Below are positions 35,659 to 44,639 of a stretch of DNA of 64,000 bases, piece by piece. The DNA is taken from positions 13,726 through 77,725 of the forward strand of contig JANPIN010000018.1 in assembly GCA_031425035.1 (NCBI GenBank). Direction: 5' to 3'. The notes beneath the pieces were generated by a model. That model searched no databases and was not told where the DNA came from. It saw only the letters and a program-made list of their open reading frames with translations. The position numbers were made by a program, and so were the translations under genes. Source of the stretch: M3007 sp031425035 (GTDB lineage: Bacteria; Bacteroidota; Bacteroidia; Chitinophagales; Saprospiraceae). Position 1 is the stretch's first letter. Each line of letters opens with the position of its first letter.

Positions 35659-37041
35659 ATGAACAATCCAAGTCTATCCATTGCCAGTCCCCAGCTGATG
35701 TTCACCACCGGGCGACAGAAACTTGCTTTGGCCGTTGCGGGGCTGGGCGTTTTACTGCTGCTGCTGACCTGGGCTGCCGGCCAGGCTTTGGCGCCGCTGC
35801 CCACATTCCTGGCGTCCGTCGCGCTGATGACTTTGGGCACGGCCATATTTATCCGGGAAGAATATGCGCGCCACCCGGAAGGCATTAAAAATAACGGGGT
35901 GTGGCTGCGCAGCCTCTCATCGCGGGGCATCTGGGGCTGGATGTTCGGCATTATCATCACCGGTTTTTACGTGTGTTTATACTGGTGGCCCGAGTATCTG
36001 GGGGTGCGCGGCAACGGCGTGGCCAACGTGGGTCTGGCGGCTTTGTTCGACCCGCTGAGTATGGGTTTGCGGGGCCGTACGGCCGATCAATGGTTTGTGT
36101 ACGGCACTTTTTATACGGTGGCCGTGCTGCTCATGGGCTGGAAATTTTTCAATAAATACCGCCACAATCCCTATCAGCGGATCCGGACCCTTTCGGTGAT
36201 GTTTTTTCAGTTGGGTTTCGCATTCATCCTGCCCGGCCTGCTGGTTCGTTTGCAGCAGCCGGAAATATATTTCACCTATTTCTGGCCGCTTTCCTACTAC
36301 CAGGGCACGCCGATGGCCCACGACTACTACCAGACTTCGAACCTGGGGATGTTCTATTTCTTTTTCGGGCTGGCCATGTTCTTCATTGCTACGCCTATTC
36401 TGACCTACTTTTTTGGAAAAAGATGGTACTGCTCCTGGGTCTGCGGCTGCGGCGGACTGGCTGAAACCGCCGGCGATCCCTTTCGTCATTTATCGGATAA
36501 AAGTCTGGGCGCCTGGAAAATAGAGCGCTGGCTGATCTACGCCGTGCTGGCTTTTGCCGTCATCATGACGGCGCTGTTATGGATCAACGTGTCGACCGGG
36601 CGCGGTGTGCTCGGCGCCTTTTCCGAAGGTTTTTACAAGAGCTATTCTTTCGCAGTAGGCTCCGTGTTTTCCGGGGTCATCGGCGTGGGTTTTTACCCTT
36701 TGATGGGCAGCAGGGTATGGTGCCGATTTGGCTGCCCGATGGCGGCCTGGCTGGGAATCTGGCAAAAAAAAGCGTCCAAATTCCGGATCACGACGAATGG
36801 CGGCCAGTGCATTAGCTGCGGCAACTGCTCCACTTACTGCGAAATGGGCATCGACGTGCGGCACTACGCCCAGCGCGGCCAGGACGTCGTGCGCGCCTCC
36901 TGCGTGGGCTGTGGCATTTGTGCCGCCGTGTGTCCGCGCGGGGTGTTACGCCTCGAAGGTGCCGAAGGCGATGTGCAGCAGCGCGCTGAAATTACCCGCA
37001 CCGTTATGATCCCCGTAGAAGACGTGCGTATATTGAATTGA
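35659..37041 (+). CDS. Membrane-bound 4Fe-4S ferredoxin, NapH/CcoG-like
   Basis: 460 residues. Membrane helices are seen near 22-42, 48-64, 91-110, 147-162, 180-197, 229-250, 291-310 and 332-349. Two CxxxC-like pairs flank the last helices (CSWVCGC at 258-264; CRFGC at 355-359), as in NapH-type proteins. Two 4Fe-4S clusters follow: Cys384, 387, 390, 394 and Cys415, 418, 421, 425. It would pass electrons across or along the membrane. It forms a probable operon with the upstream FAD oxidoreductase. Family members serve nitrate reductase, oxidase assembly or unknown reductases; none of these is nearby. Confidence 0.88.
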   Translation: MNNPSLSIASPQLMFTTGRQKLALAVAGLGVLLLLLTWAAGQALAPLPTFLASVALMTLGTAIFIREEYARHPEGIKNNGVWLRSLSSRGIWGWMFGIIITGFYVCLYWWPEYLGVRGNGVANVGLAALFDPLSMGLRGRTADQWFVYGTFYTVAVLLMGWKFFNKYRHNPYQRIRTLSVMFFQLGFAFILPGLLVRLQQPEIYFTYFWPLSYYQGTPMAHDYYQTSNLGMFYFFFGLAMFFIATPILTYFFGKRWYCSWVCGCGGLAETAGDPFRHLSDKSLGAWKIERWLIYAVLAFAVIMTALLWINVSTGRGVLGAFSEGFYKSYSFAVGSVFSGVIGVGFYPLMGSRVWCRFGCPMAAWLGIWQKKASKFRITTNGGQCISCGNCSTYCEMGIDVRHYAQRGQDVVRASCVGCGICAAVCPRGVLRLEGAEGDVQQRAEITRTVMIPVEDVRILN

Positions 37042-37117
37042 GAAAAACTGCTATTTTCGCCCATTCACTGAACCAGGGGTCTTAAAAACCCGAAAACGAC
37101 AAAACCTGCTTTCTGCC

Positions 37118-37759
37118 ATGGGCGTTACCATTCTCGTCAGCCTTATTTTGACCGCCGGACTACTGGGCGGCATTGCGAATTATTTCATGAACAAACCGGA
37201 TACCAGCTGGCTTTGGCATGACTTCTTCAAATCCTCCCTGCTGGGACTAACGGCTGCCGCTACGGTGCCGCTTTTCCTGCGCACCGTCTCCAGTAACCTG
37301 ATGAATGAGTGCCTTGCCGGCGACGTCATCTCGTACTTTGTGTTCTTTGGATTTTGCATCATTGCCTCCATTTTCTCCGCGAAATTTTTGCAGTCTTTGG
37401 GGGATAAACTCCTGCAGGAAGTCAATCAGGTCAAGCAAAAACAGGAAGAACTGGCGGAAACGACCGGTATTCTGGTGCAGCATAGTTCCGATCCGGGAGA
37501 TGTTCCGGAAATAATAGAAGACACCGATTTGCTCGAAGGCGTGCGTTCACGTGGAGCAGCGGCGCCCATCAGCGACGAGCAAAAAGTGCTGCTGGCTTTT
37601 CAGGGACAATACGCTTTTCGTACCCTGGCGGGCGTATGCAAGGATTCCGGGCTGGATAAGGGCACGGCGCTCACCATTTTAACGGACCTGGAATTGAAGG
37701 GTCGGCTGACGCAAATCCGGCGGGCGACTGACGGGGTGGTCGTCTGGTCGCTGAAATAA
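37118..37759 (+). CDS. Three-helix membrane protein with C-terminal winged-helix domain
   Basis: 213 residues. Three membrane helices are seen at about 3-24, 38-57 and 68-88, followed by a coiled coil (about 95-115, QVNQVKQKQEELAE), an acidic linker, and a winged-helix-like end (LAGVCKDSGLDKGTALTILTDLELKGRL). It resembles what is annotated as YEATS-associated helix-containing protein; I am not certain of that. It might sense at the membrane and bind DNA or a protein in the cytoplasm. It follows the ferredoxin gene by 76 bases on the same strand. Confidence 0.7.
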   Translation: MGVTILVSLILTAGLLGGIANYFMNKPDTSWLWHDFFKSSLLGLTAAATVPLFLRTVSSNLMNECLAGDVISYFVFFGFCIIASIFSAKFLQSLGDKLLQEVNQVKQKQEELAETTGILVQHSSDPGDVPEIIEDTDLLEGVRSRGAAAPISDEQKVLLAFQGQYAFRTLAGVCKDSGLDKGTALTILTDLELKGRLTQIRRATDGVVVWSLK

Positions 37760-37792
37760 CTTTTTAGAAATTCGGAATTTTTTCCAAAGACA

Positions 37793-37824
37793 TTGGAATT
37801 TACAGTTTTGAGAAGTTACCTTTG
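37793..37824 (+). promoter_or_regulatory. Bacteroidota promoter of the L25 gene
   Basis: TTG (37793-37795), a 21-base spacer and TACCTTTG (37817-37824) fit the consensus. The leader to ATG 37866 would be about 36 bases. Confidence 0.65.
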
Positions 37825-37865
37825 CGGGCGCTTTTTGAAATTAACATAAATTTAGAGCAAATACA

Positions 37866-38432
37866 ATGGAAATCGTTGCTATACAGGGACTCCGGAAAGA
37901 ATTGTCTGGAAAAGAACAGGCTAGAAAGACCCGCCGGGAAGGTCAAATTCCAGCCGTCATGTACAAAAGTGGTGGTGGCGATGCCCTGCACTTTACCATG
38001 GATGCCGCTGAAGCGCGTGCTCTGATCTTTACGCCAAAATTCAAAATGGCTGATGTGAGCCTGGATGGTGCGACTTATCACTGCATCGTGAAAGACATTC
38101 AGTTCCATCCGGTATCGGATGCCGTTATCCACCTGGATTTTCTGCAGTTGGTACCCGGTGTCAAATTTAAAGCCACCGTGCCGCTGCGTTTTGTCGGTTC
38201 GGCGCCTGGTGTGAAAGAAGGTGGTAAGTTCATCGCCCGTATGCGGTCGGTGAATATCCTGACCACTCCGGAAAAAGTAGTGGATGAAATGTCGGCTGAC
38301 ATTTCGAAAATGGAATTGGGTAGCACCATCCGGGTACGGGACATTTCCGTTACCGAAGGCGTGGAAATCACCAATACTGCTGCTGTTCCGGTTGCATCGA
38401 TTGAAATCCCACGTGCTCTGCGCGGTAAATAA
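37866..38432 (+). CDS. rplY: Ribosomal protein bL25 (long, CTC-type)
   Basis: 188 residues. It binds 5S rRNA. The N-terminal L25 domain (about 1-92; GKEQARKTRREGQIPAVMYKSG) is followed by the TL5/CTC C-terminal domain (about 100-185; FVGSAPGVKEGGKF, VDISKMELGSTIRVRD pattern). The long two-domain form is usual in this phylum. It has its own promoter and a strong terminator, so it is probably transcribed alone. Confidence 0.95.
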   Translation: MEIVAIQGLRKELSGKEQARKTRREGQIPAVMYKSGGGDALHFTMDAAEARALIFTPKFKMADVSLDGATYHCIVKDIQFHPVSDAVIHLDFLQLVPGVKFKATVPLRFVGSAPGVKEGGKFIARMRSVNILTTPEKVVDEMSADISKMELGSTIRVRDISVTEGVEITNTAAVPVASIEIPRALRGK

Positions 38433-38470
38433 TTGCCTCTTCGCCGAACGACCGGCTTCAAAATATCAAG

Positions 38471-38508
38471 CGCGGCAGACTGTGAAAACACAGTTTGTCG
38501 CGTTTTTT
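38471..38508 (+). terminator. Intrinsic terminator of the L25 gene
   Basis: A 14-base stem (38471-38484 with 38489-38502, two G-T wobbles), an AAAA loop, and six T (38503-38508). Confidence 0.88.
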
Positions 38509-38574
38509 GTGCTATACGGGTAAATGGGAAAGAGGCGTATTGGGAAAGTTTACCTGCTGGATTTAGCACGTGTT

Positions 38575-40107
38575 TTATGGAACAACCAGAAATGATCGAG
38601 TAACGGCGGCTAAACCATCGGCCTGCCAATGCAGCAGGTATAAGCCGGGGGGCCAGCCGGCAACCGGTACTGTTTGGGTCTGCTCCCCCATACCCTGCGG
38701 TAAAGACGCGCTGTATACGGTTTTTCCCTGCGCATCAAACACGGTACAGGTAACTATTAGCGGCGCTGGCAGTTGAAACGTCACCTGAAGTTCGTCGGCA
38801 ACCGGGTTCGGGTACACATCCAAATCGAGCACCGCGCTATTCGCTTCCACGACCCCTGTAACCCCCTGCGCCTCGAAGCCCCGGTGGTCATACGCTTCGA
38901 ACTCTCCTCCGGAAATAATCGGCGTAAACGGATTATCCAGATCGTACAGGCGGTAAAATCCATTACCGAAACCGCAGCACATGCCATCTCCGTACGCATC
39001 CACAAAATGGATGGAGTAACACCCGGGTCCGGGCAGATGGAGCGTATCTTTAATAAAAGCCAGGTTGCCGTAGGCGCCCGGTCCGCCGCTCACACTGAAA
39101 TATTTGCCGCCACCATTCGGGCCCACGGCTTCATTGCCGCCATGATCGAGGACATTCCCCATATCATCGCGCAGTTCCCAGTAGGTTTCGGCCCCGAAAT
39201 TATCCGTTCTAAGTTTCAGCACGACCTTCGGGCTGTTAAAACTAAGTGCCGGGACGAATACCTGCTGGTACACATTGTTCACCGTATCATCTTCATAGGG
39301 CAGATAATTAACCTCGGTGACCCGCGATTCCAGCAGGCCGGCTTCGGTGGGCGTGAAAGCATCAAAGGCAATATTTTCTTCTCCGTATAGGGTTAAGTAC
39401 CCCGTCCAATTAATATTCTGAATGAGCGTATTGTTCCAGCGGAGTTCGATCTGTGCTGCACTAAGCGCATTGGAGCCCAGATTGGTCAGTTTAAAAGTAG
39501 GAGCCAGCTGCTGGTTGTCGCAGATCTCATGCAGATCGGTGCCACTAAAGAAATCGAAAATACCGGCATTATTCGTCCCGAAAGCAATCGGGCACTGGCT
39601 GGCTTTTTCCCAGAGTTTATCGGCGGTATATTGGCCTACTTCGTAAGCCTTTCGATTTGGACAAATAACAAACAGGGAAGGGTAGTAGCTCAACTGGTAG
39701 TAAGCCGCAATATAATCGTTGTTAATTACCGGAAAAGGTACCCCGTTTACCCAGTTGCCGAGCGTCGTACCATTACAGCCAGATTGCCCATATAAGCAGT
39801 CCAGATTTGTGTTGGGGTCACTTTCGATGAACAGAACCTGCGCCTTCCCGTCGCCGTTGGGTCCGTGTGCGGCGTAAAATTCCTGTAGTGCGCCGCTGTT
39901 ATGATAGGCCCAGCAGGGACTGCACCAGGTGGCGCCAAAGTCCAGGATGACTACTTTGTCCTGGGCCAGCAGGTCGTACAAATGCCAGGATTGACCGTTC
40001 ACATCGGTGGCCACGAAATCGGGAGCGATCTCACCGGCCGGCAACTGGGCCGACAAGCGGGTGATCACCAGGATCAAAAACAGAAGAATGATCTTGCTGT
40101 TGTTCAT
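38575..40107 (-). CDS. Secreted thioredoxin-fold protein with T9SS sorting domain
   Basis: 510 residues with a signal peptide (about 1-21). Residues about 25-185 form a TlpA/AhpC-like thioredoxin fold with the active-site pair Cys62-x-x-Cys65 in ATWCSPCW. The middle part (about 190-420) is beta-rich and looks like a CARDB-type or jelly-roll region. The C-terminal 80 residues carry a type A T9SS sorting domain (DVYPNPVADELQV to SFLVVP). It would act outside the cell as a thiol-disulfide protein or peroxidase-like enzyme. No partner is adjacent. Confidence 0.9.
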   Translation of the reverse strand: MNNSKIILLFLILVITRLSAQLPAGEIAPDFVATDVNGQSWHLYDLLAQDKVVILDFGATWCSPCWAYHNSGALQEFYAAHGPNGDGKAQVLFIESDPNTNLDCLYGQSGCNGTTLGNWVNGVPFPVINNDYIAAYYQLSYYPSLFVICPNRKAYEVGQYTADKLWEKASQCPIAFGTNNAGIFDFFSGTDLHEICDNQQLAPTFKLTNLGSNALSAAQIELRWNNTLIQNINWTGYLTLYGEENIAFDAFTPTEAGLLESRVTEVNYLPYEDDTVNNVYQQVFVPALSFNSPKVVLKLRTDNFGAETYWELRDDMGNVLDHGGNEAVGPNGGGKYFSVSGGPGAYGNLAFIKDTLHLPGPGCYSIHFVDAYGDGMCCGFGNGFYRLYDLDNPFTPIISGGEFEAYDHRGFEAQGVTGVVEANSAVLDLDVYPNPVADELQVTFQLPAPLIVTCTVFDAQGKTVYSASLPQGMGEQTQTVPVAGWPPGLYLLHWQADGLAAVTRSFLVVP

Positions 40108-40188
40108 GTTTTTTTGCTAAAACTGTCCGGCACTGTATATATGCACTTGGGCAGCCAAAATTAGAGCGGCATTCCGGGTGCGAGCGTT

Positions 40189-40196
40189 TACCTTTG
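40189..40196 (+). promoter_or_regulatory. Candidate -7 element of the small T9SS protein gene
   Basis: TACCTTTG matches TAnnTTTG and lies 40 bases before the ATG at 40237; no TTTG at the right distance. Confidence 0.35.
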
Positions 40197-40236
40197 TTAT
40201 AAATTTTAACACCTGCTAATTTAGGACATTTGGCTT

Positions 40237-40926
40237 ATGAAAAATCTTTCCTTTTCTCTGTTTTTAATGCTTGCTTTCGGCACTTTCGCTACTGCGCAAA
40301 GTTCTTTCGTGCTTTCCAGTGATACGGTGATCGGCACGGTCGAAATTCCGGAAATTTCCGCCCCTGGACCCAGTACGGTCACGAATCTGCTGAGTACCTC
40401 GTTAAATATTAACTGGACGCGGTTTATCCTCAACATTTCGCCAGGCTGCGTCATTCAGGTCTGTGACCCGAATAACTGCTACCTGCCGGAAGTAAACAGC
40501 AAGAACTTTACGCTGCAAGGCAATGGCGTGGGTAACATGATGGTGGATCTCGTTGACACGACGTTCAGTGAGCAGCCCAAAAGCGCCCTGGTCCGCGTAA
40601 AATATTCCAACCTGGGCCAGTCGTCGGATACCGCCAGCACCTACTACTTTTTGAGCATCACCGGCATATCCGGTACGACCAATCAGTCGGCTGCCTTGCG
40701 GGTGGCTCTTTATCCGAATCCGGTATCCGAATCATTTACCCTGGATAACGCCGAAGTAGTTCATAACGTACGGGTGTATAACCTGGGTGGCCGGCAGGTC
40801 GCTGCATACACCGCTACGCCCGGCCAACGTTACTCTTTAGCCAATCAGCCGGCGGGCACCTATATTGTTGCCCTGGCCGATACAGACGGACATATATTCC
40901 GCGCCCTGGAAGTGGTAAAGGAATAG
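40237..40926 (+). CDS. Small secreted protein with T9SS sorting domain
   Basis: 229 residues with a signal peptide (about 1-20, ending ATAQ). The body (about 21-145) is a beta-sandwich-like segment with a Cys pair (CVIQVCDPNNCY) but no motif I recognise. Residues about 150-229 are a type A T9SS sorting domain (ALYPNPVSESFTL to ALEVVKE). It would be exported to the surface or medium. Function unknown. Confidence 0.85.
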   Translation: MKNLSFSLFLMLAFGTFATAQSSFVLSSDTVIGTVEIPEISAPGPSTVTNLLSTSLNINWTRFILNISPGCVIQVCDPNNCYLPEVNSKNFTLQGNGVGNMMVDLVDTTFSEQPKSALVRVKYSNLGQSSDTASTYYFLSITGISGTTNQSAALRVALYPNPVSESFTLDNAEVVHNVRVYNLGGRQVAAYTATPGQRYSLANQPAGTYIVALADTDGHIFRALEVVKE

Positions 40927-40944
40927 GGCCTAAAGTCGATTTGC

Positions 40945-40983
40945 GGAGGGCAAAATATCGGATTAGCCGGTGTTTTGCCCTTC
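40945..40983. terminator. Hairpin between convergent genes
   Basis: A 17-base stem (40945-40961 with 40967-40983, with some G-T pairs) and a 5-base loop lie between the T9SS gene stop (40926) and queD stop (40989). Probably a bidirectional terminator; no T-run. Confidence 0.65.
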
Positions 40984-40988
40984 CCTGT

Positions 40989-41396
40989 TTACGCCGGGTA
41001 CTCGACGAAGTTGCGCGGCGTCTCGTACAAACGGATGTGCAAGTCGTGTGTTTCCGGTAAATGGGGCCGCAGTATCTCCCAGATGACCACGCAGATATTC
41101 TCGGCCGTCGGGTTCAGGTCGCGAAATTCCACCGTATCCAGGTTCAGGTTATGGTGATCGAAACGGTTCTCCACTTCGGCCTTGATCAGGTCGGCCAGCC
41201 AGCCCAGGTCGATGACATAGCCGGTTTCCGGATCCACTTCGCCGCTGACTTTCACCTCCAGTTCGTAGTTATGGCCGTGGTAGTTGGGGTTGTTACAAAG
41301 TCCGAATACCGCGCGGTTGCGTTCGTCGGTCCAGGCCGGGTTGTGCAGGCGATGGGCGGCGTTAAAATGGGCGCGACGGATGACAGCTACTTTCAT
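40989..41396 (-). CDS. queD: 6-carboxytetrahydropterin synthase
   Basis: 135 residues. It makes 6-carboxytetrahydropterin from dihydroneopterin triphosphate in queuosine and related 7-deazaguanine synthesis. Zinc ligands are His15 (FNAAHRL), His40 and His42 (NYHGHNYE), and the nucleophile is Cys34 in FGLCNNP. The Glu near the end (LYETPRNFVEY) is conserved. It could also act in tetrahydrobiopterin synthesis (PTPS), but the Cys position supports QueD. No other queuosine gene is adjacent. Confidence 0.93.
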   Translation of the reverse strand: MKVAVIRRAHFNAAHRLHNPAWTDERNRAVFGLCNNPNYHGHNYELEVKVSGEVDPETGYVIDLGWLADLIKAEVENRFDHHNLNLDTVEFRDLNPTAENICVVIWEILRPHLPETHDLHIRLYETPRNFVEYPA

Positions 41397-41695
41397 GATT
41401 CAAGTCTGATGAGCGGCTTTAACCCGGCAAATGACATTTTGTTTTCCATATAACCTGTGTACCTTCGCCATTGAACACAAAATCCCGACACTGTACCGTC
41501 ATTTCTGATTTCAGATATATTCTCAGTTTGCTTCGTTCAATTTTCGATTTAGCATTGATTATCAAACAATTAAAGTATTTTATACAATTTGATGGCTGAA
41601 CGTTTCAGCATTCGCTAATCGTTGATTGCAGGTGGCAGGCCGTAGTACTGCGGCAGTGAATTCGGGGTCGTTTGTGTTCGCAAACGCCATTTTAC
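41397..41695. other. Intergenic region with three small inverted repeats before holB
   Basis: No gene seen. Three short stems lie near its right end: 41595-41609 (GCTGAA/TTCAGC), 41639-41654 (a near-perfect palindrome around AGTACT) and 41669-41674 with 41681-41686 (CGTTTG/CAAACG). They could fold in the holB leader. Confidence 0.4.
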
Positions 41696-42811
41696 GTGAC
41701 TTTTGGGGAAATAATAGGGCAATACCGGACAAAATCGTTCCTCCGCCAACTCGCAGACAGCGAGCGGGTACCCCATGCTTTGTTATTTCTGGGACCGACC
41801 GGCAGCGGTAATCTCGCCCTGGCCCTGGCCTTTGCTCAACGTTTGCAATGCGAAAAAGCCGGTGAATTGACCACCGAAGAAGCCTGTGGCGTTTGTAGCG
41901 CCTGCCGAAAAGCCACCTCCTTCACCCACCCGGACATTCATTTTTCTTTCCCAACCGTCGGCACGAATGCCGTCAGCACCGACTTTGGCAAAGCCTGGCG
42001 CCAATCGCTGACGGAGAACCCGTATGCCGACGTCCATAGCTGGCTGCAACGGCTGGGCGCGGAAAACAAACAGGGCAACATCAATAAAGAGGAATGTAAT
42101 GCCATTCTTAAAAAGCTAAGCCTCAAAGCCTTCGAAGGCCGGTACAAAATCCTGCTGATGTGGATGCCCGAATACCTGGGCAAAGAAGGTAATCGCCTGC
42201 TTAAACTCATCGAAGAGCCGCCCGAGCAAACCATTTTCCTGCTCGTCGCCGAAAACCAGGAGGCCATTCTGAACACCATGCTCAGTCGCTGCCAACTGGT
42301 GAAAACCGATGTGCTCAACGACGAAGACGTAGCCGCCGGTCTGCGCGCCCGACGTGGTCTGGATGCCCAGCGCGCCCTGCAAATCGCTTTCCTGGCGGGC
42401 GGTGATTTTCACCTGGCACTCACGATGGCCGATAACCCCGATAATGACGACGCGCAACTACTGCTCGACTGGCTGCGCAAATGCTGGCGTGGTCATCCCG
42501 TGGAGCTGGTGCGCTGGACCGAACAATTTGCCCAGCTGGGCCGGGAAAACCAAAAACAGTTCCTGCAATACGGACTGCATTTTCTGCGTGAACTACTGTC
42601 GCTGGTCGCCACCGGCAATACCGCTTTACGTTTGCGCGCCGACGAACTGGCCACCGCCCAAAACATGGGCAAAGTGCTCGATTTTGAAAAAATAGCCCGA
42701 ATAGCCACCATTTTCAACGAAAACATTTATTACATAGAGCGAAACGCCAACCCGAAAATCCTTTTTTTAAACACCTCGATCCTGATGAACAGGATCCTGA
42801 AAAGTGCCTGA
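41696..42811 (+). CDS. holB: DNA polymerase III delta-prime subunit
   Basis: 371 residues from a GTG at 41696 (a TTG at 41672 is an alternative). It is part of the clamp loader. The N-terminus TFGEIIGQYRTKSFLRQL and VPHALLFLGPTGSGN are typical. The Walker A lysine is replaced by Asn39, as expected for delta-prime, which does not hydrolyse ATP. A Cys4 zinc module uses Cys52, Cys64, Cys67 and Cys70. LIEEPPEQTIFLL and MLSRCQLV (SRC motif) are present. It is followed 44 bases later by ricT, a common pairing. Confidence 0.93.
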   Translation: MTFGEIIGQYRTKSFLRQLADSERVPHALLFLGPTGSGNLALALAFAQRLQCEKAGELTTEEACGVCSACRKATSFTHPDIHFSFPTVGTNAVSTDFGKAWRQSLTENPYADVHSWLQRLGAENKQGNINKEECNAILKKLSLKAFEGRYKILLMWMPEYLGKEGNRLLKLIEEPPEQTIFLLVAENQEAILNTMLSRCQLVKTDVLNDEDVAAGLRARRGLDAQRALQIAFLAGGDFHLALTMADNPDNDDAQLLLDWLRKCWRGHPVELVRWTEQFAQLGRENQKQFLQYGLHFLRELLSLVATGNTALRLRADELATAQNMGKVLDFEKIARIATIFNENIYYIERNANPKILFLNTSILMNRILKSA

Positions 42812-42855
42812 AACCCCATGACCACCATCCATTCACCGATAATGATCAGCAATAT

Positions 42856-44556
42856 ATGGCTTGCGTAGGATGTACCTCTTGTTCCACCACCAAAGATTCG
42901 GCAGCCGGCGGATGTAAAAGCAACGGCGGCTGCTCAACGGGTGGTTGTAACCGCCACAATACATACGACTGGATCACCGCCATGGGCGTTGCTGATCCCA
43001 AACCCTTCGATACGGTAGAAGTCAGTTTTAAAAACGGCGCCCGGAAAGAATTTTTCAAAAACCCACCCTTTTCCCGTGCCAGTACCGGCGACTGGGTGCT
43101 GGTCGAATCCGTTTCCGGCGGTTATGACGTGGGCGTGGTTACGCTCTCCGGCGAACTGGTGCGTTTGCAAATGAAACGCAAGCGCGTACGCCCCGATGCC
43201 CGCCTGCAAAGCGTGGTGCGGAAAGCCCACGACCGCGACCTGGAGCGCCTGCAGGAAGTCCGGGGCCAGGAAAAAGAAGTGATGGTCAAAGCCCGGGTCA
43301 TTGCCCGGACCCTGGAAATGAACATGAAAATCGGCGACGTCGAGTTTCAGGGCGATGGACGCAAATGCACGTTTTATTATACCGCTGATGGCCGGGTCGA
43401 CTTCCGGGAGCTCATTCGCTCTTATGCCCGCGATTTCAAGGTTAAAATCGAAATGCGGCAGATCGGCGCCCGGCAGGAATCGGCCCGCCTGGGTGGAATT
43501 GGCAACTGCGGCCGCGAACTTTGTTGCTCCACCTGGCTAACCGAATTCAAAAGCGTCAATACCGCCGCCGCCCGCTACCAGAACCTGGCCATCAATCAGA
43601 CCAAGCTGTCGGGCATGTGTGGCCGCCTTAAGTGCTGCCTGAACTACGAATTGGACACCTATATCGATGCGCTGGAAGATTTTCCGGATCGCGCCGAACG
43701 GCTGAAAACCGCAGCGGGCACGGCTATTCTGGTCAAAACCGACGTGTTCAAACGACTGATGTTCTATACCTATGCCGAACACCGGGGCAAATTTTATCCC
43801 ATCCACGTGGACCAGATCTGGGAAGCGATGGATATGATCAAACAGGGTAAGATCCCGGGCAGTCTGGAAGATATTCTGGCCATGGCGCCGCAGCCGGAGG
43901 TCGAGGAAGTGCTGGAAGCAGAACCGGATTTCGAGAACGTCCACGACGTGATCCAGCTGCCGATGGAACAGCGTAAAAAGAAAAAGAAAAGTAACCAGAA
44001 AGGCCGTGATCGTTCGCAAAGCGCCGCCGCCGCACTCGAAAACGCACCGCCACCCACCTTCGAACGGGGGCGTCCGCAAGGCCGCCCGGATGATCGCCGC
44101 AGTGGCGGACAGCGCCCGGCCAACGGATCGGGCGAGAAATCAAGCCGCCCACCCGGCGACCGGCAGGGGCGTTCGGATAATCGTCCACCCGGCGACCGGC
44201 AGCCGCGTTCGGATAATCGCCCACCACGCCCGGACAACCGGGGCGCGGAGAGAACCGGACCACCGACTGATCAACCAGTTTCCGGTGAACAAAAACCGAC
44301 TGGAAACAGCGGCAAACCGAACGAGCGCCGCGACCGCCCGCAGGGCCGGCCGGATAACCGTCCGCCGCGCACTGATAACCGGGAACGCAACGATCAGCCG
44401 CGTCCACCAGCGCCGGATAACCGTCCGGCGCCCCCCAAGGATCCCGGTAATGAAAGACCGAAAACAGACCAGCCCGGCGAAAAAGGTCCGGCTAACCGCT
44501 CTAATGACCGCTGGAACCGCCGGAAGAATAAAGGGCCGAAAAAGGACGGCGTTTAA
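42856..44556 (+). CDS. ricT: PSP1/RicT-family protein with long repetitive tail
   Basis: 566 residues. The Cys-rich N-terminus (about 1-33) is followed by the PSP1 domain (about 60-290) with LGGIGNCGRELCCSTWL and LSGMCGRLKCCLNYE, the family signature. In other bacteria RicT works with RicA and RicF as an iron-sulfur complex affecting RNase Y; whether that holds here is unknown. The last 200 residues are a low-complexity tail rich in Arg, Pro, Asp, Asn and Gln, with RPDNRPP-like repeats; two perfect-frame 36-base units lie at 44149-44220. The tail is probably disordered and may bind RNA. Confidence 0.9.
   Translation: MACVGCTSCSTTKDSAAGGCKSNGGCSTGGCNRHNTYDWITAMGVADPKPFDTVEVSFKNGARKEFFKNPPFSRASTGDWVLVESVSGGYDVGVVTLSGELVRLQMKRKRVRPDARLQSVVRKAHDRDLERLQEVRGQEKEVMVKARVIARTLEMNMKIGDVEFQGDGRKCTFYYTADGRVDFRELIRSYARDFKVKIEMRQIGARQESARLGGIGNCGRELCCSTWLTEFKSVNTAAARYQNLAINQTKLSGMCGRLKCCLNYELDTYIDALEDFPDRAERLKTAAGTAILVKTDVFKRLMFYTYAEHRGKFYPIHVDQIWEAMDMIKQGKIPGSLEDILAMAPQPEVEEVLEAEPDFENVHDVIQLPMEQRKKKKKSNQKGRDRSQSAAAALENAPPPTFERGRPQGRPDDRRSGGQRPANGSGEKSSRPPGDRQGRSDNRPPGDRQPRSDNRPPRPDNRGAERTGPPTDQPVSGEQKPTGNSGKPNERRDRPQGRPDNRPPRTDNRERNDQPRPPAPDNRPAPPKDPGNERPKTDQPGEKGPANRSNDRWNRRKNKGPKKDGV
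44149..44220 (+). repeat. 36-base tandem duplication inside the ricT tail
   Basis: Units 44149-44184 and 44185-44220 differ at only a few bases and each encode PPGDRQxRSDNR. The flanking sequence holds shorter, more degenerate copies. Confidence 0.85.
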
Positions 44557-44639
44557 ACATTTGACCGCCTGACCAGTTATTGAATGGCAGTTTTCAATGC
44601 CTGCAAGTTTGTACAGATCAACTTTTTATTTGACATAAA

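Noticed and set aside
41696..42811. Missing Walker A lysine in HolB as an anomaly
   Set aside because: Loss of the P-loop lysine is normal for delta-prime subunits.
44149..44220. CRISPR-like repeats
   Set aside because: The repeat lies inside the ricT reading frame, has no spacers, and encodes a low-complexity tail.
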